From positions 251,652 through 315,651 of the forward strand of contig PLHW01000008.1 of NCBI GenBank assembly GCA_003139095.1: 64,000 nucleotides of DNA. Reading direction: 5' to 3'. Position numbers and translations under genes: made by a program. Positions within the stretch are counted from its first letter, which is position 1. Every line of letters starts with the position of its first letter. The notes beneath the pieces are model-generated. The model was given only the letters and a program-made list of their open reading frames with translations. It ran no database searches and had not been told where the DNA came from. Positions 33,942-43,057 of this stretch are shown in pieces. This DNA is from Acidobacteriaceae bacterium (lineage in GTDB: Bacteria; Acidobacteriota; Terriglobia; Terriglobales; Acidobacteriaceae).

Positions 33942-36425
33942 ATGCCCACCTGGACCGCCCGATTTGCGTCCGCGAGCCGCTCGATTGCGAAAGCGTCGGC
34001 TGCTCTGGCGACTTTTTTGTTTGTCACCGCTGCCTGCTCCCTCGCCCAGCCTGCCGAAGAAGCCGGCGGCGGCGAGGCTTCGCTCAAACTACCCGATCTG
34101 TCGTCGGTCAGTTTTCTTAACAACTCGATTGACGGCCACAAGCTCCTACTGATTGGACTGGTGTTCTGCGTATTCGGACTCGGCTTTGGCCTGGCCATTT
34201 ACATGCGCCTGAAGAATCTGCCTGTGCATCGCGCCATGCGCGAGATTTCCGAGCTGATTTACGAGACCTGCAAGACCTATCTCGTGACGCAGGGCAAGTT
34301 CCTGATGCTGCTGTGGGTCTTCATCGCGATCATCATTGGCGTGTACTTCGGTTTGCTCAAGCCGGTTCCCGGAAAATCGGTTGGCGTCACGCTGCCCATC
34401 ATTCTTTTGTTCAGCATCGTGGGAATTGCGGGCAGTTACGGCGTGGCGTGGTTTGGCATTCGCGTAAACACGTTCGCCAACTCGCGCACCGCGTTCGCCT
34501 CGCTTCCCGGCAAGCCGTATCCGGTCTACCAGATTCCGCTTGAAGCCGGCATGTCCATCGGCATGATGCTGATCTCGGTCGAACTGCTCATCATGCTTTT
34601 CATTCTGCTGTTCATTCCCGCTGACTATGCCGGACCATGCTTCATCGGCTTCGCCATCGGCGAGTCGCTCGGCGCAGCCGCACTGCGTATCGCGGGCGGC
34701 ATCTTCACTAAGATCGCCGACATTGGCAGCGACCTGATGAAGATCGTCTTCAAAATTAAAGAAGACGACGCGCGCAACCCCGGCGTCATCGCCGACTGCA
34801 CCGGCGACAATGCCGGCGACTCGGTTGGACCTTCGGCCGACGGATTCGAAACCTACGGCGTGACCGGCGTCGCGCTCATTACTTTCATTTTGCTAGCCGT
34901 AAAGAGCCCGACTGTCCAGGTTCAACTGCTGGTCTGGATTTTCGTCATGCGCATCATGATGCTCGTCTCCAGTGCGCTGGCATACTTCGTCAACGGCGCC
35001 GTCGCCAAGGCGAAGTACGGCAACGCCGATAAAATGGACTTCGAGCACCCGCTGACTTCGCTGGTCTGGCTCACTTCCATTGTTTCAATCATTGCCACTT
35101 ACTTCATTTCGTATCTCATCATCCCGAGCCTCGGCACCGACATGACGCAGTGGTGGAAGCTGGCCACGATCATCTCCTGCGGAACGCTGGCGGGCGCGCT
35201 GATTCCCGAGCTCGTCAAAGTGTTCACATCAGTCAACTCACGCCACGTGAACGAAGTGGTGACCTCAGCGAAAGAAGGCGGCGCATCGCTCGGCATTCTT
35301 TCCGGTTTTGTCGCCGGCAATTTCTCCGCCTACTATCTGGGCTTGTCGATGATGTCCCTGATGGCCGTCGCTTACTACATGAGCACGATGGGCTTGGAAC
35401 TGGCGGCCGGAATGCTCGCGCCGGCGGTCTTTGCCTTCGGCCTTGTGGCTTTCGGCTTCCTCGGCATGGGGCCGGTGACCATCGCCGTCGACTCCTATGG
35501 TCCAGTTACCGACAACGCGCAGTCCGTCTATGAACTGTCGCTGATCGAGCAGATCCCCAACGTCAAAGCGGAAATAAAGAAGGACTTCAACGTTGACGTG
35601 AATTTCGACCGCTCCAAGGATTTGCTGGAAGAAAACGACGGAGCCGGCAACACCTTCAAAGCTACGGCGAAGCCTGTGCTGATTGGAACGGCTGTTGTGG
35701 GAGCGACGACGATGATCTTTTCCATCATCATGGCGCTCACCCACGGGCTGACCGTGAACAAGGAAGGTCTCTCGCTGCTGCACGCCCCGTTCTTCCTGGG
35801 ACTGATTACCGGCGGCGCGATGATCTACTGGTTCACGGGCGCGTCCACGCAGGCTGTAACCACCGGCGCTTATCGTGCGGTTGAGTTCATCAAAGCCAAC
35901 ATCCATCTCGAAGGATCGGAGAAAGCGTCGGTTGCCGACAGCAAGAAGGTGGTGGAGATCTGCACCAAGTACGCGCAGAAAGGTATGTTCAACATCTTTC
36001 TTGCCGTCTTCTTCGGGACGCTGACTTTCGCCTTCGTCGAGCCGTTCTTCTTCATCGGCTACCTGATCTCGATTGCGATCTCCGGCTTGTACCAGGCCAT
36101 CTTCATGGCCAACGCCGGCGCCGCATGGGACAACGCCAAGAAGATTGTGGAAACCAAACTCAAGCAGAAAGGCACGCCGCTGCATGACGCCACGGTCATC
36201 GGCGACACGGTCGGCGATCCTTTCAAGGACACGTCTTCCGTGGCCATGAACCCAGTCATCAAATTCACCACGCTGTTTGGACTACTGGCCGTTGAACTGG
36301 CGGAAACTCTGAAGCCCGAAGGCCATGCCACCGGCCTGACAATGGCGCTGGCGCTGGCCTTCTTTGCCATTTCCTATTTCTTCGTCTACCGGTCGTTCTA
36401 CGGGATGAGGATCAGCTCGGAGTAG
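33942..36425 (+). CDS. hppA: Membrane-bound ion-translocating pyrophosphatase, divergent type
   Basis: The 827 residues have about 16 hydrophobic segments after a leader-like N-terminus. Family motifs are partly altered. The usual DVGADLVGKVE is DIGSDLMKIVF (Asp260), and DNVGDNVGD is DCTGDNAGD (Asp285, 289, 293 kept). The C-terminal DTVGDPFKDTS is intact. At the K+-dependence site the sequence is GNTFKAT with Lys573, which predicts a K+-independent enzyme. The protein couples PPi hydrolysis to H+ and/or Na+ pumping. GAGGA precedes the ATG, and a strong terminator follows. Confidence 0.9.
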   Translation: MPTWTARFASASRSIAKASAALATFLFVTAACSLAQPAEEAGGGEASLKLPDLSSVSFLNNSIDGHKLLLIGLVFCVFGLGFGLAIYMRLKNLPVHRAMREISELIYETCKTYLVTQGKFLMLLWVFIAIIIGVYFGLLKPVPGKSVGVTLPIILLFSIVGIAGSYGVAWFGIRVNTFANSRTAFASLPGKPYPVYQIPLEAGMSIGMMLISVELLIMLFILLFIPADYAGPCFIGFAIGESLGAAALRIAGGIFTKIADIGSDLMKIVFKIKEDDARNPGVIADCTGDNAGDSVGPSADGFETYGVTGVALITFILLAVKSPTVQVQLLVWIFVMRIMMLVSSALAYFVNGAVAKAKYGNADKMDFEHPLTSLVWLTSIVSIIATYFISYLIIPSLGTDMTQWWKLATIISCGTLAGALIPELVKVFTSVNSRHVNEVVTSAKEGGASLGILSGFVAGNFSAYYLGLSMMSLMAVAYYMSTMGLELAAGMLAPAVFAFGLVAFGFLGMGPVTIAVDSYGPVTDNAQSVYELSLIEQIPNVKAEIKKDFNVDVNFDRSKDLLEENDGAGNTFKATAKPVLIGTAVVGATTMIFSIIMALTHGLTVNKEGLSLLHAPFFLGLITGGAMIYWFTGASTQAVTTGAYRAVEFIKANIHLEGSEKASVADSKKVVEICTKYAQKGMFNIFLAVFFGTLTFAFVEPFFFIGYLISIAISGLYQAIFMANAGAAWDNAKKIVETKLKQKGTPLHDATVIGDTVGDPFKDTSSVAMNPVIKFTTLFGLLAVELAETLKPEGHATGLTMALALAFFAISYFFVYRSFYGMRISSE

Positions 36426-36442
36426 GCAGTTCTGCGCAAACA

Positions 36443-36479
36443 AAACGCCATCCGGCATTCCGGATGGCGTTTATTTTGT
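36443..36479 (+). terminator. Rho-independent terminator after hppA
   Basis: A 13-bp perfect stem (36443-36455 with 36460-36472) with loop CATT is followed by ATTTTGT. The A-rich left flank may let it also serve rho on the other strand. Confidence 0.88.
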
Positions 36480-36543
36480 CTAATCTCAAATCAGGCTGAG
36501 GCAAGATTTCTTTGCAGGCGGACCGCCAATCGCTCCACGCCCC

Positions 36544-37794
36544 TTACAGCGAACTCATATTTGACAGGAACTCGCTGTTCGCCCGGGTCTTACTCAGTTT
36601 ATCAATCAGCAACTCCATCGCTTCCACCGGCGACAGTGGGTTCAGCACCTTGCGCAGCACCCAGATGCGTTGCAGGTCTTCCTTCGGAATCAGCAACTCT
36701 TCCTTACGCGTGCCCGAGCGCTGAATGTCGATGGCCGGGAAGGTGCGCTTATCGACCAACTTGCGCTCCAGAATAATTTCGCTGTTGCCCGTGCCTTTGA
36801 ATTCTTCAAAGATCACGTCGTCCATGCGCGAACCGGTGTCGATGAGGGCCGTCGCAATAATCGTCAGCGAGCCGCCTTCTTCAATGTTTCGCGCCGAGCC
36901 AAAAAACCGCTTCGGCCTCTGCAATGCATTCGAATCGACGCCGCCCGAGAGCACCTTGCCCGATGGCGGAACGATGGTGTTATAGGCGCGCGCCAGGCGC
37001 GTGATCGAATCCAGAAGAATCACCACATCGCGTTTGTGCTCAACTAATCTCTTAGCCTTTTCAATCACCATCTCGGCGACTTGCACGTGGCGGGCGGCGG
37101 GCTCGTCGAACGTCGACGAGATGACCTCGCCCTTCACTGAGCGCTGCATATCCGTAACTTCTTCCGGGCGCTCGTCGATCAGGAGCACCATCAGCACCAC
37201 TTCGGGATGATTCGTCGTAATCGAGTTCGCCACATTCTGCAGCAGCATGGTCTTGCCGGCGCGAGGCGGAGAAACGATCAGGCCGCGCTGCCCTTTGCCG
37301 AGCGGCGTCAGCAGGTCCATCACGCGCGCGCTGATGTTTTCGCGCACCGTTTCCAGCTTCAACCGCTCATTCGGATAAAGCGGCGTCAGGTTGTCGAACA
37401 GAATTTTGTTGCGCGCCTCGTCGGGCGACTCGAAGTTCACCGCCTCAATCTTGACCAGCGCAAAATACTTCTCGCCCTCGTGCGGAGGCCGCACCTGGCC
37501 GCTGATGGTGTCGCCGGTCTTCAGGTCAAACTTGCGGATTTGCGACGGCGAAACATAAATGTCGTCGGGTCCGGGCAGGTAGTTGTAGTCGGGCGAGCGC
37601 AAAAAGCCGTAGCCGTCGGGCAAAATTTCCAGCACGCCCTCGGCAAAAATGTGTCCTTCTTTTTCGCTTTGCGCCTGCAGGATCTTGAAGATCAAGTCTT
37701 GTTTGCGCAGGCCGCTGGCGCCGGGGAGCTCCAAGGATCGGGCGATCTTGGTTAGCTCGGTAATGTTCTTTTCTTTCAGTTCTGCGATGGTCAT
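36544..37794 (-). CDS. rho: Transcription termination factor Rho
   Basis: About 416 residues. An N-terminal Rho_N helix bundle ([16 protein letters not shown]) precedes the cold-shock RNA-binding domain ([22 protein letters not shown]). The RecA-type core has Walker [17 protein letters not shown], the Q loop and the R loop ([19 protein letters not shown]). The long acidic insertions of some phyla are absent. A GTG six bases upstream (37800) is an alternative start. Confidence 0.96.
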   Translation of the reverse strand: MTIAELKEKNITELTKIARSLELPGASGLRKQDLIFKILQAQSEKEGHIFAEGVLEILPDGYGFLRSPDYNYLPGPDDIYVSPSQIRKFDLKTGDTISGQVRPPHEGEKYFALVKIEAVNFESPDEARNKILFDNLTPLYPNERLKLETVRENISARVMDLLTPLGKGQRGLIVSPPRAGKTMLLQNVANSITTNHPEVVLMVLLIDERPEEVTDMQRSVKGEVISSTFDEPAARHVQVAEMVIEKAKRLVEHKRDVVILLDSITRLARAYNTIVPPSGKVLSGGVDSNALQRPKRFFGSARNIEEGGSLTIIATALIDTGSRMDDVIFEEFKGTGNSEIILERKLVDKRTFPAIDIQRSGTRKEELLIPKEDLQRIWVLRKVLNPLSPVEAMELLIDKLSKTRANSEFLSNMSSL

Positions 37795-37872
37795 ATTCAC
37801 CTACGGTTGGTTATGTTCAGGAGGGAATCTCGGGGAAATCTTGCCGCCGTGTGGGCACACGGCGGGGCTGTT

Positions 37873-38088
37873 TCAGGCAGCCCGCCGTTGTGCTTCGGCA
37901 AAGTTTTCTGGTTCACTCAGGACGTCGTGACGTTCGGCCACGGCGATTTTGTCGAACACCTCATTCATGGTTTCCTGGATTCGCGTGTTCGGTCGATGGA
38001 ATTTCCGCGTTGCCTTCGAGGCAAGCTGGCATAACATATAGCGGTTACGCAAAGTATGAAGCGCGTCAAAAACGCGATCGGAGCGCAT
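37873..38088 (-). CDS. Small protein resembling RNA polymerase omega subunit
   Basis: The 71 residues contain NRYMLCQLASKATRKFHRPN, whose NRY-x-L and K-x-x-R spacing resembles the RpoZ core. The rest is not diagnostic. AAGGAG lies about 11 bases before the ATG. A TTGACC/TATACT promoter lies 270 bp upstream. It is co-oriented with and 72-78 bp before rho, so the two may be cotranscribed. Call is tentative. Confidence 0.5.
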   Translation of the reverse strand: MRSDRVFDALHTLRNRYMLCQLASKATRKFHRPNTRIQETMNEVFDKIAVAERHDVLSEPENFAEAQRRAA

Positions 38089-38438
38089 TCTCGATCTTTC
38101 TCCTTCTTTGGAAAGTTACAGGCTACAAATCCCGTCGATCGTCTGCCGTGCGATTGGTCGCGGCACAGAACCCTGGCCAACTGCAAGCGGCTGGATTAGA
38201 CGGATTTGCCAGGACTACCCAAATAGATGCCCCGCCCACTTCGAAAGTTGCTCTTTTCTTTGGACTTGCAACCCCGGACTGCAACCTCGGAAATTGCAAC
38301 CAGCAACCACGCGGGCGAGATGCCGGACGTTCGGATTCCAGCTCTTGTCCGGGGACGGTTTTCAGTATAGCAAACCGTTGGGGCAGGTCAAGAACAATTT
38401 GCCCCACAAATGACGCAGTTCGTACCAGCCCCGGCAAC
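38089..38438. other. Long leader between rpsT and the omega-like gene
   Basis: No gene is supported. It carries GGTTGCA-type repeats (38265-38325) and one promoter-like pair. Confidence 0.4.
38365..38392 (-). promoter_or_regulatory. Sigma-70-like promoter for the omega-like gene and rho
   Basis: TTGACC (38392-38387) and TATACT (38370-38365) with a 16-bp spacer. It implies a leader of about 270 bases. Confidence 0.55.
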
Positions 38439-38702
38439 CTACTTCAGGGCGTTCAGGCGGGCAGACAGCCGCGACTTGTATCGTGAACCGGTATTTTCGT
38501 GCAAAACGCCTTTTTTGATGGCCTTGTCGAGGGCCGACACGGTTTCGCGGTAGACTTGGCCGGCCGCCGCCTTGTCGCCCTTTTCAAGACTTTCCCGCAT
38601 ACTGCGCAGCGAGGTGCGCAACTGCGAAGTGCTTTGCCGGTTTTGCGCGGTTCGTTTCTCTGTCTGGCGCGCGCGCTTCAGCGCCGAAAAATGATTAGCC
38701 AT
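38439..38702 (-). CDS. rpsT: Ribosomal protein S20
   Basis: The 87 residues are a basic helical bundle with typical S20 sequence: [17 protein letters not shown], and [21 protein letters not shown] near the end. It binds 16S rRNA in the 30S body. AGGGAAT precedes the ATG and a good promoter lies 65-95 bp upstream. Confidence 0.95.
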   Translation of the reverse strand: MANHFSALKRARQTEKRTAQNRQSTSQLRTSLRSMRESLEKGDKAAAGQVYRETVSALDKAIKKGVLHENTGSRYKSRLSARLNALK

Positions 38703-38767
38703 GCTACGGATTCCCTTTGTTTGTCCTAAATTCGCTAGGAGGATATTCGGGTAGGACCGAAACTATT

Positions 38768-38797
38768 ATTCTACGGGAGCAGCTTGCGGCTGGTCAA
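38768..38797 (-). promoter_or_regulatory. Sigma-70-like promoter for rpsT
   Basis: TTGACC (38797-38792) and TAGAAT (38773-38768) with an 18-bp spacer. Confidence 0.5.
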
Positions 38798-38843
38798 ATA
38801 GAGATGCAGTCTCTTGCCGAAAAATGCCGTTCCGCCGCTCACT

Positions 38844-39521
38844 CTACCCGCCTCTCCCGTCCAAATGCTTCCGCAGAAACGCTACCGCGCTGAGGCCCGC
38901 ATCCCGCCACGTATCATTCTCAAATCCGTGCCCTACGCCCGGATAGATCTTCATCTCATACGGGACGCTTTTCTCTTCCAGCAACTGCTGGAGCTTATAT
39001 GCCTCTGCCACCGGCACCGTTGCATCGTTCTCTCCGTGCAGAATCAGCGTCGGACAAAGCCGCCGCATAAACAGTTTCATCTCACGGGGCAGACCACCGA
39101 AAAACTCCACCACCACCTTGATGCGCCCGTCGATCGCCGAATCCGCGAGCGCCAGATATGCGCCCAGCGAAAAGCCGAGCAGCGCGATTCGCTCGCCATC
39201 CACCGCCGCCTGCTTCTCCACAAAGCTGACCGTATCCCAGAGCGTCTTCATCCAGATGGGAAAGTGGCGCATAATCGTCGGCCGGTCCGCATACTCCGTA
39301 CCCGTGCGATCGAAATAATGCAGCACATAAACGGCGAATCCCTGCTCGGCCAGCAGGCCGGCAAACCGCTCCATTCCTTCCACACCGCCGCCCGCGCCAT
39401 GCAGCGCGATCACCGCCGGAAACGTGGCGCTGGCGCTGCCATTCGCCGGCACATACGCCTCCATGCGAATGCTCTTGCCGCCGCTTTCAAATGTAAGTTG
39501 CGATTGAGTGACCGTTGGCAT
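38844..39521 (-). CDS. Dienelactone hydrolase family protein
   Basis: The 225 residues form an alpha/beta hydrolase with nucleophile elbow GFSLGA (Ser), Asp in HGENDATVP and His in GVGHGF. Classical dienelactone hydrolases have Cys at the nucleophile; Ser here points to an esterase-like activity of unknown substrate. No signal peptide is seen. It lies downstream of mtnA in the same orientation. Confidence 0.85.
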   Translation of the reverse strand: MPTVTQSQLTFESGGKSIRMEAYVPANGSASATFPAVIALHGAGGGVEGMERFAGLLAEQGFAVYVLHYFDRTGTEYADRPTIMRHFPIWMKTLWDTVSFVEKQAAVDGERIALLGFSLGAYLALADSAIDGRIKVVVEFFGGLPREMKLFMRRLCPTLILHGENDATVPVAEAYKLQQLLEEKSVPYEMKIYPGVGHGFENDTWRDAGLSAVAFLRKHLDGRGG

Positions 39522-39589
39522 TCCTTATTGGATGCGCGGTTTCGGCGTTGGCACTACTGCGCGCCGCGCTTGAGTCAACAATATTCAGC

Positions 39590-40651
39590 CTACCGCGCTT
39601 TCTCCGCCAGTCGTGCGCTCTCCGCCAGTTCGCGCAACGTCTTCTGGTACGGCGCGCGCGCAATGCCACGCTCGGTGATGATCGCCGCCACATACTTCGC
39701 CGGCGTCACATCGAAGGCCGGATTCTCAATCTCCACTCCGTCCGGTACCATTTGCTTCCCGGCAATGTGCGTCACCTCGCGCGCGTTGCGCTGCTCAATC
39801 GGAATCCCGCTCCCATCGGGCGTTTCCAGGTCCACCGTCGAAATCGGCGCCGCCACATAAAACGGAATCCCGTGCTCCTTCGCCAGCACCGCGACCGAAT
39901 AAGTTCCAATTTTGTTTGCCACATCGCCGTTGGCGGCAATGCGGTCGGCGCCGACCACGATCGCGCCAATTTTTCCCTGGCTCATCATCGCGCCCGCCAT
40001 GTTGTCGGAGATCACCGTCGTCGGAATGCCGTCTTTCATCAGCTCCCACGCGGTCAAACGCGAGCCTTGCAGAAACGGGCGCGTCTCGTCGGCATACACG
40101 TGAATTTTTTTTCCCTGCTCCACCGCGGCGCGAATCACTCCGAGTGCCGTGCCGTAGCCTGCGGTCGCCAGCGCTCCGGCGTTGCAGTGCGTCAGCACGC
40201 CTCCGCTCGCGGGCATCAGCGTCGCGCCGTGGCGCCCCATCGCCCGGTTCGCGGCGATATCTTCCGCGTGCATGCGCTGCGCCTCTTCAATCAGCGACTG
40301 CTTGATCTGCGCGATCGGTTGCGTCCGCAGCGATTCGAATTTTTCCCGCATCCGCCGGATCGCCCAAAACAGGTTCACGGCCGTCGGCCGCGTCTGCCGG
40401 ATACTCTCGCAAATCCGATCAAACTCGTGGGCAAAATCGTCGCCCGCTTTGGCCGCCGAATTCTTCGCGCCCAGCGCAATGCCCATCGCCGCCGCCACGC
40501 CAATCGCGGGCGCGCCGCGCACCACCATATTGCGAATCACGTCGGCGACCTGCTGGTGCGTGGTGCAGGTTACATAAACTTCTTCGGTCGGGAGTTTCGT
40601 CTGGTCGATGAAAACTACGCCGTGGTCGGTCCATTCCAAGGTTTGAATCAT
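39590..40651 (-). CDS. mtnA: S-methyl-5-thioribose-1-phosphate isomerase
   Basis: The 353 residues include [13 protein letters not shown], the catalytic Cys in [15 protein letters not shown] and the catalytic Asp in [17 protein letters not shown]. It converts methylthioribose 1-phosphate to methylthioribulose 1-phosphate in methionine salvage. No other salvage gene lies in the window. An AACGAC repeat lies right before the start. Confidence 0.94.
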   Translation of the reverse strand: MIQTLEWTDHGVVFIDQTKLPTEEVYVTCTTHQQVADVIRNMVVRGAPAIGVAAAMGIALGAKNSAAKAGDDFAHEFDRICESIRQTRPTAVNLFWAIRRMREKFESLRTQPIAQIKQSLIEEAQRMHAEDIAANRAMGRHGATLMPASGGVLTHCNAGALATAGYGTALGVIRAAVEQGKKIHVYADETRPFLQGSRLTAWELMKDGIPTTVISDNMAGAMMSQGKIGAIVVGADRIAANGDVANKIGTYSVAVLAKEHGIPFYVAAPISTVDLETPDGSGIPIEQRNAREVTHIAGKQMVPDGVEIENPAFDVTPAKYVAAIITERGIARAPYQKTLRELAESARLAEKAR

Positions 40652-40653
40652 AA

Positions 40654-40682
40654 GTTCGTCGTTGGTCGTTCGTTGTTAGTCA
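40654..40682. repeat. GTCGTTGGTCGTT element upstream of mtnA start
   Basis: On the coding strand it reads as AACGAC units ending 3 bases before the mtnA ATG, leaving no room for a normal Shine-Dalgarno. Confidence 0.7.
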
Positions 40683-40770
40683 GCGCCACGCCATAGCTGG
40701 CTACCAAGCCTTGCCGTCAACGTGACAGTTAGGGCTCAGTCAGGCCTTTGCAAGGTTTGGAGCTTTTAGA

Positions 40771-41376
40771 TTAACGGATAATCGGCACGTGCGGCGCCAG
40801 GTTCTCCGGCAGAATACCCCGAATGCGCGGATCGTCCGCCACTTCGATCGCCCGCTTGTAGGGCCGGAAGCCGCACTTCATATAAAAAGTCAGCGCCGCC
40901 GGAGCGTCCAGGTTACAAGTGTGCAGCCACACCCGCGCCGCCGCCTTGTCCCACGCGCGATCGAGCAGCGCGCTCATTAACGATCGTCCCAGGCCCCTGC
41001 CGATCGCCTCGGGAAATAACCCGAAGAAAGTAATCTCCACATCCGGCGGCTGCGAGCGGTCCAGTTCCGCCATGCCAACCTCGCTGCCCTCGCGCTCGGC
41101 CACAAACAGCTCGCTGGTCGGCCGGTTCAGCAGCGAGCGCAGTTCATCGTCCGTTATCTCGAGTCGGCTGAACCAGAACCACTGCGCACCCGCCCGCCGG
41201 TACAGCGCCCGGTACCAATTGAGATCAGGATTCAGCACGCGCCGCAAACGCAGCCCGGTCGACGACGCATGCGTCGTCGAAGCCTCCGCCAGCGCGGGCC
41301 GTTCGCGCATCTCAAGAAAAGTCACAATCGACGCGATCTTTCCCGGAGCAATGTCGGTGAATCCGTCAGGGATCAT
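40771..41376 (-). CDS. GNAT family N-acetyltransferase
   Basis: The 201 residues end with a GNAT core: VEITFFGLFPEAIGRGLGRSL is the acetyl-CoA pyrophosphate loop (motif A, with RGLGRS), and ALTFYMKCGFRPYKR is the C-terminal motif B. Substrate is unknown. It lies between pyrE and mtnA, all on the minus strand, with AACGAC-type repeats on its upstream side. Confidence 0.88.
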   Translation of the reverse strand: MIPDGFTDIAPGKIASIVTFLEMRERPALAEASTTHASSTGLRLRRVLNPDLNWYRALYRRAGAQWFWFSRLEITDDELRSLLNRPTSELFVAEREGSEVGMAELDRSQPPDVEITFFGLFPEAIGRGLGRSLMSALLDRAWDKAAARVWLHTCNLDAPAALTFYMKCGFRPYKRAIEVADDPRIRGILPENLAPHVPIIR

Positions 41377-41381
41377 GGGAT

Positions 41382-41414
41382 GGGTCGTTGGTCGTTAGTT
41401 CTTAGTCGTTGGCG
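41382..41414. repeat. GTCGTTGGTCGTTAGT element upstream of the acetyltransferase
   Basis: Tandem GTCGTT units with TGG/TAG linkers start 5 bases before the ATG of the acetyltransferase. Confidence 0.7.
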
Positions 41415-41439
41415 AAAGCTCGCGCATTCCCGGTGACGC

Positions 41440-42006
41440 CTATGCGTTCTGCGAGAGATGCTCTCTCCGTACGTCGACAGCCGTAAAAATCGAAATAAAC
41501 GGCGCGGGAGCGGCAGCCTTCTCTACATTCGGACGCCCGTGCGCGTCCTGCCGCTCCACCAGGCACATCACGCCGACAATTTCAAATCCAAACGCGCGCG
41601 CCGCCTCGATTGCATCCACCGTCGACGCGCCCGTCGTGCAAACGTCGTCAACAATCACCACCGCAGAGCCCGGCTCGCTGAAGCCTTCAATGCGCCGCCC
41701 CGTCCCGTGCTGCTTCTCGGCTTTGCGCACCAGGAATCCGTGCACCGTGCCACTTGTCACCGCAATCGCCACCACAATCGGATCGGCGCCCATCGTTAGC
41801 CCGCCCACCGCCGCCGGCTCCCAGCCCTGCTCGTGAATCTCGTCGAGAAAAACCTGCCCCGTAAGCTGCGATCCGCGGGCATCCAGCGTGGTCGTGCGGC
41901 AGTCGACGTAATAGTCGCTGGTCGATCCCGACGACAGCTTGAATTCGCCCAGCCGGAACGACTTCGCAGCCAGCATTTCCAGCAGCTCTCGCTTGGCAGT
42001 GCACAT
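41440..42006 (-). CDS. pyrE: Orotate phosphoribosyltransferase
   Basis: The 188 residues include FKLSSGSTSDYYVDCR (OPRT N-terminal motif) and the PRPP-binding VVIVDDVCTTGAST. It makes orotidine 5'-phosphate in pyrimidine synthesis. A related transferase of the same type cannot be fully excluded, but the N-terminal Ser-Gly-x3-YY motif is typical of PyrE. A CTCTCAGC-type palindromic element lies 25 bp upstream. Confidence 0.9.
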   Translation of the reverse strand: MCTAKRELLEMLAAKSFRLGEFKLSSGSTSDYYVDCRTTTLDARGSQLTGQVFLDEIHEQGWEPAAVGGLTMGADPIVVAIAVTSGTVHGFLVRKAEKQHGTGRRIEGFSEPGSAVVIVDDVCTTGASTVDAIEAARAFGFEIVGVMCLVERQDAHGRPNVEKAAAPAPFISIFTAVDVRREHLSQNA

Positions 42007-42030
42007 GAGTTTCTACGATAGCACGGGAAA

Positions 42031-42148
42031 AGCTCTCAGCTATCGGCTCTCAGCTGTCAGTAAAATCTCCTTGTCGCTGCCGGTGAGTATTCGCGGATCA
42101 TTGGCGGATCGCGGATCGCTTTTACTGAGAGCTGACGACTGAGAGCTG
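42031..42148. repeat. CTCTCAGC palindromic element between pyrE and the CPBP gene
   Basis: Left arm 42031-42065 (AGCTCTCAGC, CTCTCAGCTGTCAGTAAAA) and right arm 42120-42148 (TTTTACTGAGAGCTGAC, GACTGAGAGCT) are inverted copies. Between them are GCGGATC repeats. It fills the gap and ends at the CPBP stop codon. Confidence 0.8.
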
Positions 42149-43057
42149 CTACTGCAGTTTCTCCAAATGCCGGAACCCATCCGTCGCCGCGAACATGAGC
42201 GCCGAGATCGTTCCGTTATATGCGATGTGAATGATCAAGCCCGCCGCCACCGAATCTTTGTACGCGCGCACCGCGGTGATCGTAATACCCACCAGAAAAA
42301 TCACCAGCACCGGCCCCCAGGAATTCGCCAGCTGCGAACTATGCAGCAGCGCAAAACAAAATCCCGTGACAACAATCCCGCCCATCACGCCAATGCTACG
42401 CGCCACCACCGGATAAAGAAACGCGCGAAACAACATCTCTTCCATCAGCGGCGCCAGCGTGACGCCAAAAATCGTTAACGCCCACGCCTCCGCCGGCGTC
42501 CGGAAAAAAGAGTCGATGGGAAGATGCTTCGGAATCGGCAGCCGGCTCGCCAGCACTTGCAGCGCAATCGAAAGCGTCCCGCCTATCGCCACATAAAGAG
42601 CGGGCGACGACGGCCAGTTCCAGTGCACCGCCGCCAGAAAATCTTGCCGTCCATATTCGCGCGTCACCATCACGTACATGTAGGCGAGCACCAGCACATA
42701 GGCGAGCGCCTGTCCCGCAACAACCACCAGCGGAACGCCCAGCAGGTGGCCAAACGAAGCGTGCGGGTAAATCCAATAATGCGCGGCTGCAATGGCTGAG
42801 ACGATTCCAACAATCAGCGCCACTACAAAAAGGATCGCCAGCCGCAGAAGATCAAAAGCGTTCCACGGCGGATCGCGGGGTATTTCGAGCTGCGAGACCT
42901 CATGTGAGATATCGGTGCCGAGAGAGATCCCAGTCCCGGCCGAGATCTCAGGGGGAATTTCAGGATGCGAGATCTCGGACGAGATCTCTGCTCCGGGCTT
43001 CGGGTCCGCGCCGTCGGGCGGCTCGTCCTGAGACTCGTTCTGAGGAAATGCGTTCAA
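42149..43057 (-). CDS. CPBP family intramembrane metalloprotease
   Basis: The 302 residues have about 7 hydrophobic segments and the three CPBP motifs: [12 protein letters not shown] (EExxR type), FCFALLHSS and [11 protein letters not shown]. Family members process prenylated or other membrane proteins. The first 60 residues are soluble and low-complexity, built from EIS/PEIP units and encoded by GAGATCTC-rich DNA. The TTG start overlaps the uvrA stop in TTGA. Confidence 0.85.
   Translation of the reverse strand: MNAFPQNESQDEPPDGADPKPGAEISSEISHPEIPPEISAGTGISLGTDISHEVSQLEIPRDPPWNAFDLLRLAILFVVALIVGIVSAIAAAHYWIYPHASFGHLLGVPLVVVAGQALAYVLVLAYMYVMVTREYGRQDFLAAVHWNWPSSPALYVAIGGTLSIALQVLASRLPIPKHLPIDSFFRTPAEAWALTIFGVTLAPLMEEMLFRAFLYPVVARSIGVMGGIVVTGFCFALLHSSQLANSWGPVLVIFLVGITITAVRAYKDSVAAGLIIHIAYNGTISALMFAATDGFRHLEKLQ

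Noticed and set aside
35265-36185. 306-codon open frame opposite hppA
   Set aside because: Shadow of the pyrophosphatase gene.
25541-42148. CRISPR array among the repeat elements
   Set aside because: Repeats are not regularly spaced with unique spacers, and no cas genes are present.
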